A stretch of DNA of 64,000 bases from contig JABAKD010000015.1 in assembly GCA_012845835.1 (NCBI GenBank), forward strand, positions 12,119,845-12,183,844, written 5' to 3'. Positions 1 to 12,119 of this stretch are shown piece after piece. Every line of letters begins with the position of its first letter. Positions within the stretch are counted from its first letter, which is position 1. This stretch comes from Undaria pinnatifida. Lineage: Eukaryota; Sar; Phaeophyceae; Laminariales; Alariaceae. Under the pieces are notes generated by a model. The model was not told where the DNA came from. It did no database searches and saw only the letters and a program-made list of their open reading frames with translations. A program made the translations under genes and the position numbers.

Positions 1-487
1 CCTATTGTTAGCCCAATAATAGCCTATTCGATAGGGTATTATCCAGGATATAAGAAGGAACTCGACGGCTCACAAACAGGTCGCTCTGAAGCACTGCAGG
101 CTTGAGCTTCGCATCGAGCACACATGAGAGGTAACCACCACTTTGGTGTTGAGACCATCCACCTTGAGCGTCTTAAGGCACAACACGGACAGACAGCGCC
201 GTTTTCGGGGATTCTCCGCTGGGCTGGAGGGGCGTGCGGCGTAGATGATGAATGGCGACCCAGAGTTGATTCTACCTAGACGGGCTGTCTTCGAGCGCCT
301 TTGCTCTCCAACATTGATGCAATAAAATGGCGAAAGGTCTACGTACCGATACCTATCATCCGAAACAATAGAATGGTGAAAGGTCTGTCAATACCTATCG
401 TTCTCCCCCCTCGCCCCATCGTTACCCCTACCCCGACTAACCCCAACCCCAACCCAACTCCGCCAACCCCAACCCCCTCTTATTCAG
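1..487. other. Upstream or intronic sequence before the first visible exon of gene copy A
   Basis: No exon is recognisable here. Similarity to copy B starts only near 395, where a C-rich pyrimidine tract leads into the 3' splice site at 486-487. Around 325-410 an imperfect direct repeat containing the word 'gaaaggtct' and 'atacctatc' occurs twice. The signal-peptide exon and the exon for the first part of WSC domain 1, both present in copy B, have no match here. They either lie left of the window or are missing. Confidence 0.5.
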
Positions 488-3400
488 GAGTGCCACACGC
501 ACTGCGACGCCATGGGTGCTGCCTACATGGCCACTCAGTACGGTACCGAATGCTGGTGCAGCAAGAACGGCCTCTTGGACTTCGAACGTCATGGGGACGG
601 GGTCGGGAAATGTGACAGCTACTGCGGCGGCGACAAAATGCAAACCTGCGGCGGCCGTAACGCGGTGAGTACAGATATCACAATATGTTGATTGATCATC
701 TGACCCAATATGATATTTGATACTTGACAGTATATCATAATACAAACCATCTAGATCCTATGCGGGATGGGATTGGGAAGTGTGACTGCTACTGGTGATG
801 AAATCGAAACCTGCGGAGGCGTTAACGCCTTTAGAACTGGAAACCCTTTTTGGGGACAAATTTACTTGAATTTAGAATAGGGAGGGATTTGGGGGCTCTA
901 AAAGGATTAACGCGGTGAGCACAGATTGACCACGATCTACTGTAGATAATCTCGGTCACACGTAGATCATTTAGATCGTACCTGTATATTTCTTCAATAC
1001 AGTAGTAGCACCCTGTCCCACCTCCTCCTGACTGTGCCCTGTGTGTATCACCCCGACCTGTCCGTACCACAACAACCTGACCAACACCATCTCGCTAGCT
1101 CTAACCCCTAGTCCTCCCCCTGTCCCCCCTATATATACCTAGCTCTCTCTTCCCCACCCTTTGCCTTGTTTGTGTATCAGTTCGATCTGTACCGGATGGA
1201 GTGGGCGCCGGCATCTGACAGCCCCGAATACAAGGGATGCTACATGGACATGAAGAATGATCGGGTGATGGGCGACATGATGAAGGCGGAGATGATGACT
1301 CCGGTGCTGTGCCGCGAGCACTGCATGGGCAAGGGGGTCATCACCTACGCCACTCAGGTAACCATCGGGCCTATGATATGATCACCGGCAACTACATCTG
1401 ACTAATAATAATGAAGAACAAAATATTCGCGATATATCCTAGGCACACAAATAATTAAAAAATCGTCGCGTGATGTCATAGGCACACCCAGATAATCAAA
1501 CTTTTGGCATCATACCATCCTGATCTAGTTCGGTATTGGGCTCGCTTTCACTTATTCATTGAGCGTTGCGGCGTCATCCGCAGAAACGTGGCAATAGAGA
1601 TCTTCGATCTTACAGCTGTAGTCTAGTGTGTGTGTGTTTTTTTTTCAATACACATTAAATTGGATGTGTTATGCTATTACACCTGGTGTATACGTACGAC
1701 CTGATGGAATTAGAGATTATTTTAAATGTTATCAGGCCTGTGTACCATGCGCTATCACCCGCACTACACCTCAAATCGTAGTATACTACGAACCATACTA
1801 CTAATAGCGTTACATGAATATCAGGAAGAGAAAGAAAAAGTTCGAAGACAATAACTTGGATGAGCGAAAAACCAAACATTACATCAGTAGTTAAACTACT
1901 AGCCTAGTCTAATTAAATAGAAATGCGATATACTGGCATACTTGCATGATACCGTTGTGCATTCTGTTATATTAGTATTATAGTGTAGACTAACCGCTTA
2001 CTACCCTTCACCTTGCAGATAGCCTGGTGTACCGGCTTGCTTGTGTTTCATTGCTCATTTGTTCCATTGGTTCATTGCCGTCGTGTTCATTGCATGGCCG
2101 GGTGGCCGGTGTATCACGCACCTTGCAAATATGAGCATCTACCCTAAAGCGTTGAACTCCCGGCTGACGTGTTCATAACAATTTTACAAAATCGCCTCGC
2201 TGTTAGCGTCGAGATCAGCATGCTACATTTCCGATGCAGTGAATTACTGCTCATGGCAGAGGGCCATAGAGAAGAAATATTGTTACTGCTTTACGGAAGG
2301 ATGTTCGATTTACACCGGAACGGCATGTAGCTACTGCAAGCTATATTGTCGGACGGTAGACACAATTTACTCTATTAGAAAATACAAGTAAAACACAGTA
2401 CTATTAGTCTAGTCTTCTAGTGGATACGTTTGTAGTTTTATTTAAACGTACGTCTTGTCTTGTATAGTCTACAAGTAGTCTATACATTTTGTGTGTGTGT
2501 TTTTTTCCCGTTTTTTACAGTTCGGGAACGAGTGCTGGTGCGGAACTTCGGCGGACATGGAGGACTACTCCAAGCACGGTGAAGGCGTCTGCCACATGCG
2601 CTGCTCCGGCGACAACGATATTGCTTGCGGTGAGCCCAATAGCTATAATACATTTGTGGGTTGTCGATTCGGGTTGCTCGCGGTAATTTCGATACCTATC
2701 TTCAACAACAGTAGTAGTGTATGATAATTAATGGTTACTGTATACTGTATGACTAACGCTGCTGCTTGATGCTAGTCTGATATTTAGTCTGTAGTGCTCA
2801 CGGACTTTAGTGCTGCAAATACTAACCTTCCAGCCGTCTCGTAACCCCTCGCATTTTCCAAACATGCAGGTGGATACAACTCCCTGAGCGTGTTCCAAAT
2901 GAACGACATGGAGAAAGAACCCACCCCCGCACCATCGACCGACGCTGAAACAACCGACCGCTTCGACCAACCTACTGCCGGCCCTAGTTCCGCCGAACAA
3001 CAGCCTACTACCGTCGACCAGCCTACCATGGAACCTACTATGGCACCTAGCATGGAGGGACAACCTACTGCCCAAGGAAACCCTACTGCGGAGCCTTCTA
3101 TGGCGCCTGTTGCTGAACCTACTGCGGAGCCTTCTATGGCGCCTGTTGCTGAACCTACTGCGGAGCCTTCTATGGCGCCTGTTGCTGAACCTACTGCGGA
3201 GCCTTCTATGGCACCTGTTGCTGAACCTACTGCGGAACCTTCTATGGCACCTGCTGCTGAACCTACTGCGGAGCCTTCTGCGGAGGAACAGCCTGACACG
3301 CCGCCGACGGGAGGGGGCGGCAGCGCCGGCGAGTACGCGGAGCTATTCGCCATCCACAACCGAAAGAGGTGAGGCGTTGAAATATCCCGTGCCAAACGTT

Positions 3401-3952
3401 TCGTGGGTCGGGTCAAAATATCCATATGGCGCGCCCGACCGACCATTCTCCAAACGGAAGAATAAGAACAAATCTCCCAATAAGCAGTGCCAGATATACA
3501 CATAACACGGACGACTGTTCAAAATCGTGTTGGGACGCACACCCACCAAGGCCCAATTACAGCATAGCACTTTACTGGAGTTAGGTTGGGTTGGATTGGG
3601 TCAGTTTAGCAATACCTGCCAGCGCAAGGTCCTGATGAGAGAGTTACAGCATCTCGCGAGGTGCGTGTTTCACCCTTCACCGCGTCACTTCCTATTAATA
3701 GCGAGAGCTACAAAGTATCCTGCGGGGTACCAAGTACATGTTTTACCTTTCGTACCTACACATAAATTGAAGAGCGTGCGCCCTATCCCTAACGCCATGC
3801 CAACCGCTACCTTCCCCTCTGCTTCTTGACCTTTGGACAAATATCCACCAGGTGCATGCACGGTGCTAACCCCTTGCAGTGGGACTCCAAAATCCAGCAA
3901 GTTGCCCAGGTAAGACGGTTTTTGTCCGTGTTCTTGTTCTTGTTCATGGTTG

Positions 3953-4006
<54 letters not shown>

Positions 4007-6811
4007 TAAACCATGTTCTTAACCTTGTTCTCATCTTTTCTTAGGCCCACGCTGAGTTCTTGACGAACAGCGACAACTGCGGCACGATCTTCGACAGCAA
4101 GCAGTGCCACTACACTACACCGCTAAACCACGCTTCCATCCCATCCTTTTTCTGTTTTCCCTCTTGTTGTGATCTTATCATTTCGTGTTATCAGGATTAC
4201 GCTGACTTCTTGACCAACAGCGCTAACTGCGGCACGATCTTCCACAGCGACAACCCATACGGCGAGAACCTCTACTACTGTGGTCACTCCTCGGGCTACG
4301 GCTGCTATTCAGACGAGGAAGCCATGACGGCCCTCTGTGAGTCTCAGATTTGCTTAGAGCTGACAGATGATTAGATCAGATTAGATATATCCTCATTGAC
4401 ATGTCTCTGTTCCAGAGTGCAAAGATGCATATGATCTGCATGGCCTAGAAAGTATTGCGGCTGCTAATGGTACGAGGACGCCATGACGGCCCTCTGTGAG
4501 TCTCAGGAACGCTTACAACCGAATAGAGCAGATAAATAACATCAGATCCCCATTTATTTATGATTTGTAGATCCCATTGATGTGCATCTCTCAGAGCAGA
4601 TAGGTGCATAGGTAGATGCCTGCATGACCTATACCTGGTATGATGTTACGGTCAGGCTACGGCTGCTAATCCGACGAGGCCGCTCTGATGACCTCTGTGT
4701 CTCGTCAACGCGTGCAAATTAATATATTATGCCAGGTTCCCCTTAAAAAAGGCAGGTCATAGCAGATTCGATACATCTTATGATCTGAGTGTCGATCTGT
4801 GTGTCTCAGAACATATGTATCCTTGGTCTACATGATCTGTATGCTCTATCTCATGTTAGCGGGTGCGAACCGTATGACCTCAGTGATCTGTATAGCACAC
4901 ATAATGTTCCCTCGGTTGAATATGAGCTACACAGATCCTGCCCAACATATCGCTACATACATGTAGGATCTACGAAGGAATTTATACGGTGTTCACCGCC
5001 CTCCACCCCCCCCCCCCCCCCCGTTTCCCACCCCCTCTGATCCGTTTTAACGTTCGACGGCGATCCGGCCCAATGCCTTTGCAATGTGGAGGCTGCACTT
5101 ACGGTCATCAACCAATACCATTTGACCGATATATAACCCGATATGAATCATTAAACCCGATATTAACCATTTACCCCCCCCCCCCCCCTCCCCCGTTGTG
5201 TTCTCGGTTCCACTTTCCCGCCCTCCATTCTGTCTGAACTGTTTCATTGTTTGACAACAGTCGACGATGAGCTGACTAACAACGTGGAGACGTGGGGCCT
5301 GCACGCGACGGCCATCGCGTGGAAGAGCACGACGAAGGTCGGCTGTGCAGTGTCTACCTGCGAGGGCCAGTACTTTACTCACACTCTCGTCTGCAACTTC
5401 GACCCTCCGTGAGTGTCCCCCTCCACATTATAAGTAGAAACGCCTCCATTCATACGTGCTGGAAGCCTCCCTCTTGAAAAACTCTTGACATCGGAAACCC
5501 CCCCTGTTACGTACTACTTACGAGAAGAACACCTAGTTTCAACTTTCAACCCATCAGTCGGCAACTTCGACCCGTGTGCGACACTAACTAGCAACGCCTT
5601 CATGCTTACATGTGCTGGAAACCCATGTCTTTGCGTATTTCTCTCGAGGAAGTCGTAGCGATCCATCCCGCGACGCTCTCGTCTGCAGCCTCGATACCTG
5701 CGCACTCGGCGAGCGATCACATGACATTGAGGGGCTTCATTTTGTTTTTCTTTCCTTGCCTGCTGCGGTTGACCCCCCCCCCCCATTTTACATTACGTTC
5801 AACAGTTCCCGTTCCGTTCCTCTATAGTTGCTTCTAGTCCCCACCGCCCCCATCACGATGCCCCGTGTCAAAAGGGGTGCGTGGTCAATGGTTCTATGAC
5901 CAAGCCAAGCAAAATATAACTACCCCCCCCCCCCCCTCCTCCCTCCCTCGCCATTTTGCTTCTGATGCCCCCCCCCCCCTCCTCCCTCCCTCGCCATTTT
6001 GCTTCTGATGCCCCCCCCCCCGCCCCCCCCCGCCCCGCTATTTCACTTCACAAGACCCTTTTTTCGCGGTTTCCCTTCCACCGTTTTGTGCGACGACGCT
6101 ACAACAACGACCCTGGCATTACTGTGCACGTGCGCAATTTCCCACGACCTGACGATGTTAACAGTTTTGTTGGCGGTTCAGTCCCTCTCCTGCCCTTGAT
6201 CGCCCCCCCCCCCCCCCCCCCTAGCATGTTTGTACCTTGTACCTTGTGCCTTGTGCCTTGTACCTTGTACCTTGTACCTTATACCAGGCCACTGAAAACA
6301 TGGCACGGTGGGGGTACTATAGCATGCATCGCTTTTTTCCCGAACTTCCCCGCTTGGGGGGCGCCCCATGAACCTCAAACAACATCGCCTTTTTGGCGAG
6401 CGGTGTGTTCACTCACAGCATCGATGGACAGACCTGTTTGAACACAAACACATGGGCTAGGTGTACAACTAACAGACGTAGGAAACCCGTACGGTAGCGG
6501 GATGCAGAAAGCATCGGGTGCTTCCTCGGTTGAGAAGCCCATCATGCACAATACAAAAACCGCTTGGCCTCCAACCTGCTACTCCTACCGGCCACGCATC
6601 ACTAGTAGTTGACGGTTTTTTTCTCCGTCCCTCTGTCCCTTTCCTGCTGCTTTCGATCGCCCCTCCCTTCTCCCCCCCCCCTCCTTTTTTTTTGTGGCGG
6701 CAACAACGACACGACAATGATAACAACGACGACACTATCAGGGGCAACATCATGTCGAGGGTCAACGAGGAGGTCGAGCTCCAATCGAAGAGCGAAGCTC
6801 AGTGCAACTAA
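488..6811 (+). CDS. Secreted WSC-WSC-CAP domain protein, copy A (5' partial)
   Basis: Spliced gene on the + strand. Exons seen: 488-664, 1181-1357, 2521-2629, 2870-3368, 3852-3909, 4195-4336, 5261-5408, 6742-6811. All introns are GT-AG, all phases agree, and the exons sum to 1380 nt (459 codons plus TAA). The first exon gives the Cys-rich later part of WSC domain 1 (ECWCS...CDSYCGGD...TCGG). Exons 2-3 give WSC domain 2 (YKGCYMD...ECWCGTS...MRCSGDN..ACGG). Exon 4 encodes a linker with about five 12-residue PTAEPSMAPVAE-type units. The remaining exons form a CAP/SCP domain: HNRKR..HGANPLQWD, HSDNPYGENLYYC, LHATAIAWKST..GCAV, VCNFDPPGN. WSC domains are known as carbohydrate-binding or cell-surface modules and CAP proteins as secreted factors; a role in the cell wall or outside the cell is inference. 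Transcript start and signal peptide are outside the window or lost. Confidence 0.88.
751..840 (+). pseudogene. Decayed copy of the WSC domain 1 exon end, in intron of copy A
   Basis: The intron after exon 488-664 repeats the last part of that exon: a block reading MRDGIGKCDCY, then a disrupted GDE.ETCGGVNA. Compared with the matching block in copy B (45205-45285), five bases are missing after TACTG, so the frame is broken. A further shorter echo, AACGCGGTGAGCAC, lies near 910, again with a usable-looking GT donor. It is probably not spliced in. Confidence 0.65.
3082..3288 (+). repeat. 36-bp coding repeat (PTAEPSMAPVAE units), copy A
   Basis: Direct repeats of a 36-bp unit inside exon 2870-3368 encode a Pro/Thr/Ala/Glu/Met-rich linker between WSC domain 2 and the CAP domain. 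About five units are nearly identical at the DNA level, including synonymous positions, so the array has been homogenised recently. Copy B has fewer units. Low-complexity Pro/Thr linkers of this type are usually extended and O-glycosylated; that is an inference here. Confidence 0.85.
3954..4008 (+). repeat. (TTCTGG)n hexanucleotide microsatellite in intron
   Basis: About nine perfect copies of a TTCTGG unit lie in the intron between exons 3852-3909 and 4195-4336 of copy A. The matching intron of copy B (56766-56878) has only degenerate GTT/TTC-rich sequence, so the expansion is specific to copy A. Confidence 0.9.
4045..4130 (+). pseudogene. Duplicate of a CAP-domain exon start, lacking a splice donor (copy A)
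   Basis: After a good 3' splice site (TTCTTAG at 4039-4044) the sequence reads AHAEFLTNSDNCGTIFDSKQ. This parallels the start of the real exon at 4195 (DYADFLTNSANCGTIFHSDNPYGEN). It has no clear GT donor, but the frame stays open across to 4195, so retention would insert about 50 residues. The real exon keeps the CAP His and YGEN motif; this copy does not. The same arrangement exists in copy B, so it predates the gene duplication. Confidence 0.7.
4440..4830 (+). repeat. Tandem copies of a CAP exon end plus donor in the following intron (copy A)
   Basis: The end of exon 4195-4336 (GGCTACGGCTGCTATTC... GCCCTCTGTGAGTCTCAG) recurs about 160 bp later (4455-4507: GCGGCTGCTAAT...GCCCTCTGTGAGTCTCAG) and again at 4655-4710 in a more worn form (GCTACGGCTGCTAATCCGACGAGG...CTCTGTGTCTCG). 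Each unit also repeats the intron start with its gatcag/agat-rich tail. Copies 2 and 3 have in-frame TAA codons. The GTGAGT donors remain intact in copy 2. Confidence 0.7.
5545..5640 (+). repeat. Worn copy of the next-to-last CAP exon end and intron start (copy A)
   Basis: GCAACTTCGACCC followed by ...ACTAACTAGCAACGCCTTCAT...ACATGTGCTGGAAACCC repeats the exon end at 5390-5408 and the intron start after it (TGCAACTTCGACCCTCC, AAACGCCTCCATTCATACG). The GT donor is changed. It is another case of an exon-intron junction copied downstream. Copy B has the same block near 59060-59130. Confidence 0.6.
6229..6290 (+). repeat. (TTGTACC)n heptanucleotide repeat, intron of copy A
   Basis: About eight TTGTACC/TTGTGCC units occur in the last intron. 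The matching tract in copy B is at 59704-59760. The position is conserved and the exact unit composition differs. Confidence 0.85.
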
Positions 6812-7045
6812 GCTAACGCTAAGCTAAGCTAAGCTAACGCTAAGCTAAGCTAAGGTAAGCGAAGCTAAGCTAAGCTAACGCTAAGCTAAGCTAAGCTAAG
6901 CTAAGCTAAGCTAAGCTAACGCTAAGCTAACGCTAAGCTAACGCTAAGCTAACGCTAAGCTAAGCTAAGCTAACGCTAACGCTAAGCTAAGCTAACGCTA
7001 AGCTAAGCTAACGCTAAGCTAAGCTAAGCTAACGCTAAGCTAAGC
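6812..7045 (+). repeat. (GCTAA)n / GCTAACGCTAA satellite directly after the stop codon of copy A
   Basis: An array of about 230 bp mixes AAGCTAAGCTA and AACGCTAAGCTA units starting at the TAA stop of copy A. It would lie in the 3' UTR. Copy B has only a few bases of this motif at the same place (60345-60370), so the array grew after the gene duplication. Confidence 0.9.
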
Positions 7046-9780
7046 CGGACTACTCGAGATAGTGAAGAGACGGCCACCGTTGTTCGGTAACAAGGCTGCC
7101 AAGGCCTGTTTTTCTCTTTTTGTTTTAACATTTAGATCATTTCACGAGAGGCAATTAGTCCATCCGTAACAGCCCGATTGATGCTGGGTACTGACTGAAG
7201 ACCCTATTCGTGCGATGCTCTGACGACGGATTTGGTTCGTCGTTTCCAACAGTCTCAAGTGTTTTCAATCTGGGTGGGGAATGGAGATGTCGGGTCATTG
7301 CCATAGTACGTCTCTTTGTTGACAGCGGCAAGTAGTCCTCCGTGTCCACTTTTACCAGGAACAGCAGCAGCAGCAGTATCAGCAGTCTTATGAGCAGGCA
7401 CTATTGAGGCCTAGGCGTATGCTAGAAGACCGTTATTTGTGGGGGCTTCAAAGCCTTAATTTGATAGTTATAGGGGTAGGGCGTGGTCAGGTCAGTCAGT
7501 CTAGAGGTCAAACTGGCGTCTCCCGTCATCCTCGTGCTAGATGCGGCAAGCAAGGCCTATTTGGACGTTTCCGTACGAGTTTTATAGTGGAAGGGGCAGC
7601 CAATCAATATTTTATCGTCTTCCCGTGCATAGTAATCCTTCGCGTTTTCATTGTCCCGCTGTGTTTACTTGATCCCACTTTTGGTTGCATGGTGCTTAGC
7701 GATATGCCGTAGAGCAGTGCTTCGCATGCACATATAATGTTGTTTTGCCCTGCCCAACCCCCCTTTTTTAGTTCCCAAAAAACTCTCGTGTATAGTTCGT
7801 GTAGCACATCATGTTATACACAGCAAGTTGAGAAGTATCCTGGGGTGGTGGGTTTAGGCTTGGCAGGCTCAAAAAAGGTGGACGATGGTTTTTGTCTTGT
7901 GTTTTGTTTGGTACCTGGTATGATTTTTTGTTTTGTTTTGGTGTCTTGTTTGGTGTCTTGTTTGGTGTCTTGTTTTGTGTTGCTTTGTCTTGGTGTCGTT
8001 TTTCGTTTCAATAGTGGTGCATTCATGCCCGCCCTTGAGTCTCGTCACTCGGCTTTGTAGGTTGAGTGCGATTTCGGGTCACGCGTGCATGCTACTAGAG
8101 GTATATTTCCCGTAGAGGATAGGATAGAGTTACGGGTCGTATCCCGTGAACGGGTCATATCTCGTGAACCGAACCGCGGGTCGGGTCAAATTCCGTGAAG
8201 ACACGTGGTAGTTTCGGTTTTGTGGTACGGGCCGTTCTGCGCTTTGTTTGCACTTCAAGAAGAATCACGGTTCGTGGCAAAAGAACACGATTGGTGATAG
8301 AGTATGTGGAAATCTCGAGAATAATAAATACCCGTGTTACCATTTTGCCCGGAAAATTGTTAAACGTTCGGTGCTCATTTGAATCCCCAAGAAAAGTCTA
8401 CATAGTTCCAAGTATATTTCGAAGTACCATTGAGGGCGGGGTTGTAGGTGGTGCACTATTTAATAGTCGAGTTGTACGTGGTACGCTAGTTCCTTTTTGT
8501 TTCGTGTGTTGATTTTCGCAGCTACGAGGTTAGGAGTCTTTTTTACGATAAAACACTTTACAAGCACTAGGCTGTTACTATAGTTGGGCTAGTATGAACG
8601 AAGCACTGGTCCTGGTCGGTTGATTTTGTTGGACTTGGGGTAGTTTTGAGGTAAAATGAAAGAAACACTGGTCGATGCGAAGCTTTCTTCTGTGTGCTGC
8701 GCTTCTTCTACAAAGAAGCTGAAGTGGTCGATGGTGGTGGCCGTTGATTTTGATATTTTCACGGTTTCGTAGAAACCAACATGGCGTTTTATTTTAATCC
8801 GCAGATGGTTGTTGCCAACATTTATGTGTGCGCTGTTCGTTTGGTGGGCGCACATATAGCACATACAAAGAAAGGGAGGGGAGAGAAGAAGGTTTACATT
8901 TTGCGGCTGGTGCAACGATACAGCAGTGATAAGACGTACAACATGTATCACACAGGGTGTGGATGGCACTTTGTGCCGGGATCTCATCACCTCGAATGTG
9001 TCGTCAGTGGTGGCGTGAACACGTTTGATGTATTATCAAGCATGGATGCTCTATTAGGTCGGGCTCTCATAGCCTGAAATGGGAGTCGTCGAGATAAAAA
9101 AGGGAGATATTTGCGTTTTTTCGTGTTGGTGGCGGTACGATATACAACACGTGTCATATCATGTCGGCCTCTCAAATCTCGCCTCGAAGGGCAGACACGG
9201 TAGAAAAGGAGAGAAGCGTTGTTTTCCCTTGCATTGGCGATGGTATGGTTATGTGTGTCATTTTGTATTGTGGGCTCGGAGTTGTTTGTTTTTTTGTTTC
9301 ACAGGGTACCGGTCATATTGCTCTGGCGCACCACCGCCGTGCCGCCCCCCCCCCTAGTTGATACACTTGTAGTCTGTATTCAGCAAGACAGACATTCGAT
9401 ATCAGGTGCGGGAAGTAAGTACACCCTCGGGGGTGCGGCCTCGAGTTGGGCAGCAAGTAGAACTAAGGCGTGCCCACTCTATTGGGACCCGGATGTTCCC
9501 ACAAACTATGTGTCTGTTGAGACGAATGAGCTTTCAACCATCCACAAATAGCGCGAGCGCACAGCCGTACGAGTCGATAGGGTTGCAGCTCCCTGCCTAG
9601 AGTTCGACATAATTAATACACTTTTACACATTATAGTCTATATAGATGTGTCATCCCTCAGCCCTTCCCCAGGAGCCCATATCGCTTTTGTGTGGCCGAG
9701 GATGCAATCGCCATTTTGGTGTCGTCTTTTTGTTCACCCCTCCAACCCCGAAGAGAAGGAGAAAAGGGCTTAGTCGTGTC
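7046..9780. repeat. Duplicated 3' flank, copy A member
   Basis: This stretch is collinear with 60370-63720 downstream of copy B, with many small indels. Examples are the blocks at 7410/60770, 8005-8060/61830-61880, 8810-8900/62750-62840 and 9160-9360/63110-63300. Open frames in it do not keep the same phase between the two members, so I see no convincing protein gene. One 40-bp block (8010-8060, conserved reading SGAFMPALESRHSAL) is flanked by AG and GT and could be a terminal exon or chance. Confidence 0.7.
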
Positions 9781-10010
9781 TGTGCGCATATCGTGCGTGA
9801 GCATGTTGCCCATAAATGAGACTTCTCAATAATACAATAATAGATGTGTCGTGATTTCCCTGGTCTAACTAGTTACACTAGTGTAGTGTAACTAACCCGA
9901 AGTGTCGACACTGATTCTTCATCCTAAGAGAGATACAAACTCTTGTGATCACAAAACTATATTATGGCAGAAATGGCAGAAAAATCATAACACTGTACCA
10001 TGTAGGTTAA
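9781..10010. other. Stretch with no gene recognised
   Basis: AT-rich sequence with a short inverted CTAGTTACACTAGTGTAGTGTAAC motif near 9866-9893. Similarity to the copy B flank ends near 9780. The stretch runs up to the TTAA target duplication of the LTR element. Confidence 0.4.
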
Positions 10011-11210
10011 TGTTAAATTAATAGGTGGGGGACACAGAGTGCCCCCTGCAGGTCTGCCAATTGAGCAGGTCCTCGGAGTACTCACTTTCGTTCCTTCGTA
10101 GAGATGTAGCTTTATTCGTTTCCACCAGAGCCCGGGATAGCTTCTGAGATCGGAGGCGCGTGCCTCCGATCTAATTCCTAACTTCCCCGAATATAAACCG
10201 CCAACCTTATCATACGAAACCCATCCAAATGATATCAAATTCGGATACCTACAGGCCTTTCGAGGCCGTATCTTAACACTAGCCCACCCTGATGAGTCGC
10301 ATATGCAGAAATTTGGGAGATTCGGGGAAACTCCGGTTCTACGAACTAGACCATGGGTCGAAGATGCGGCTCCTCAAAACACACTCCCACACCTCTAACC
10401 GTCTGGCTATGGAGCCAGGAACACGCGAAGAAAAGCAGTAGAAAGAAAAGCAGACCCTACAGCAAGGCAATAGTCACCCATCAAAAAACCTGCCGCATGC
10501 CGCCGGTGTGGCGGGGGGGGCAGAAAAGGCTCTAGAACCTGCCGCATGCCGCCGGTGTGGCGGGGGGGGCAGGAAAGGCTCTACGGTAAACCAATCACAG
10601 AAAAGGTACTATGGCGAGGCGAGCCCTCGTCGATATGGAGGGGAACACAGGCGCTAACACAAGGGAGAAGTCATGCGAAAAACCTCCCGCGGGCCATCGG
10701 CAAGGCGGGGGGTTAGACGAGGAAACGACGAATACCCGGGATGGAAGGTGTCAACACCCACAGCCCCGCTAGGGGAGGAAGTGTTTAGACAAAAAAAAAT
10801 CAGAACAAATACAACACACAAAACATAAAAGACGACACACAGACCCGTACACTGGTCGCCCCCCGGCTCTGGGCTGAGGAGATTCGATTCGAAACCCATT
10901 GTGATTTCACGCACAGGTTCGTGTCCTGCCGTCGACGCCACTTGTTACATTAATAGGTGGGGGACACAGAGTGCCCCCTGCAGGTCTGCCAATTGAGCAG
11001 GTCCTCGGAGTACTCACTTTCGTTCCTTCGTAGAGATGTAGCTTTATTCGTTTCCACCAGAGCCCGGGATAGCTTCTGAGATCGGAGGCGCGTGCCTCCG
11101 ATCTAATTCCTAACTTCCCCGAATATAAACCGCCAACCTTATCATACGAAACCCATCCAAATGATATCAAATTCGGATACCTACAGGCCTTTCGAGGCCG
11201 TATCTTAACA
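10011..11210 (-). mobile_element. Non-autonomous LTR retrotransposon (1.2 kb, LTRs 268 bp)
   Basis: Two near-identical direct repeats, 10011-10278 and 10943-11210, begin TGTTA and end TAACA. They are flanked by TTAA on both sides (10007-10010 and 11211-11214), a 4-bp target duplication. On the minus strand, two bases after the right-hand LTR, lies TGGCGTCGACGGCAGGACAC, a typical tRNA primer-binding site. The purine-rich GGGTGGGCTAG abuts the left-hand LTR. The element therefore reads right to left. The internal part is only about 660 bp and has no gag or pol. It includes a 47-bp tandem duplication at 10490-10583 (gccgcatgccgccggtgtgg core). Each LTR holds an 11-bp perfect hairpin with a GCGT loop. 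Confidence 0.85.
10147..10172. promoter_or_regulatory. Perfect hairpin in the LTR
   Basis: AGATCGGAGGC and GCCTCCGATCT form an 11-bp stem with loop GCGT. The same hairpin is in the second LTR near 11079-11104. In an LTR transcript this could act in R-region pairing or 3' end formation; only the inverted repeat is seen directly. Confidence 0.7.
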
Positions 11211-11214
11211 TTAA

Positions 11215-12119
11215 GTACCGGTAGGCAGCAGTAGTATGTGGTCGAACCATACTACACATTATTGTGAGTAACGCAGATGTATGATACCTCGTGTCGTACT
11301 ATTGGCATTCCGTATCAAATCGCTATTTGAACGAGTACTCGTCGGCTTCTACATGACATAGCGCACCCAGTGTCCGCACTGATTCTAGAAAGATACAAAC
11401 TCTGTGATAAAACTACGGCAGCGATAGCAGAACCAGGTACAATGACTATGACAAAACACACTATGGAATTCTGGTACGTGTACTTTTAAACTAAACTGCT
11501 GGTCCTTTCTTCTCGTCAACGTCAAGCACACCAAATGACCGTACGTACCAATTATTCAAACAACTATGTATGATGCATACGGTGCATCAGATAGATACCA
11601 TGACAGTAAGATACGCACACGCACACGGCGCGTCACACAGACATACAGCTGTGGCACCACTGCTGTAGTATGGAATTATACACAAAGTACAGGCCTAAAG
11701 ACATACAGCTGTGGCACCACTGCTTTAGTACAGAATTCTATACCACATCTAGCCGCTATTATATACCACATCTAGCCGCTCCTTTCACAAATACTCATCG
11801 ACGTGCAGCACGCCCAATCAATGTTAACGCTGACTCTTCCTCCTAGAGAGATACGAGCTTGATGAACACAAAACTATACAAAAATGTGACACAAGCAATG
11901 CAGTGTAACAATACCAGACACATACACACAATCACCCACAACTAAACATGTACAAGTTTCATAACAGTTACCATAAATAATACTAGTACTACTAGTAATA
12001 CTAGTAATAATACTAGTAGTATTACTAGTAGTAGTATTACTAGTAGTAGTACTAGTGCCTAAACTATACTGGAGGTAAGCACATACCACCAATGTGTATT
12101 ATTTGATCATATAGTGATA
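11215..12119. other. No gene; short duplications and ACTAGT microsatellite
   Basis: Two copies of acatacagctgtggcaccac lie about 60 bp apart (near 11640 and 11700), and tataccacatctagccgct is repeated near 11740-11780. At 11975-12060 a palindromic array of ACTAGT/AATACTAGTAGT units occurs. No open frame here looks coding. Confidence 0.5.

Noticed and set aside
6812-7045. A CRISPR-like array
   Set aside because: Units are 5-11 bp with no spacers; it is a simple satellite in eukaryotic DNA.
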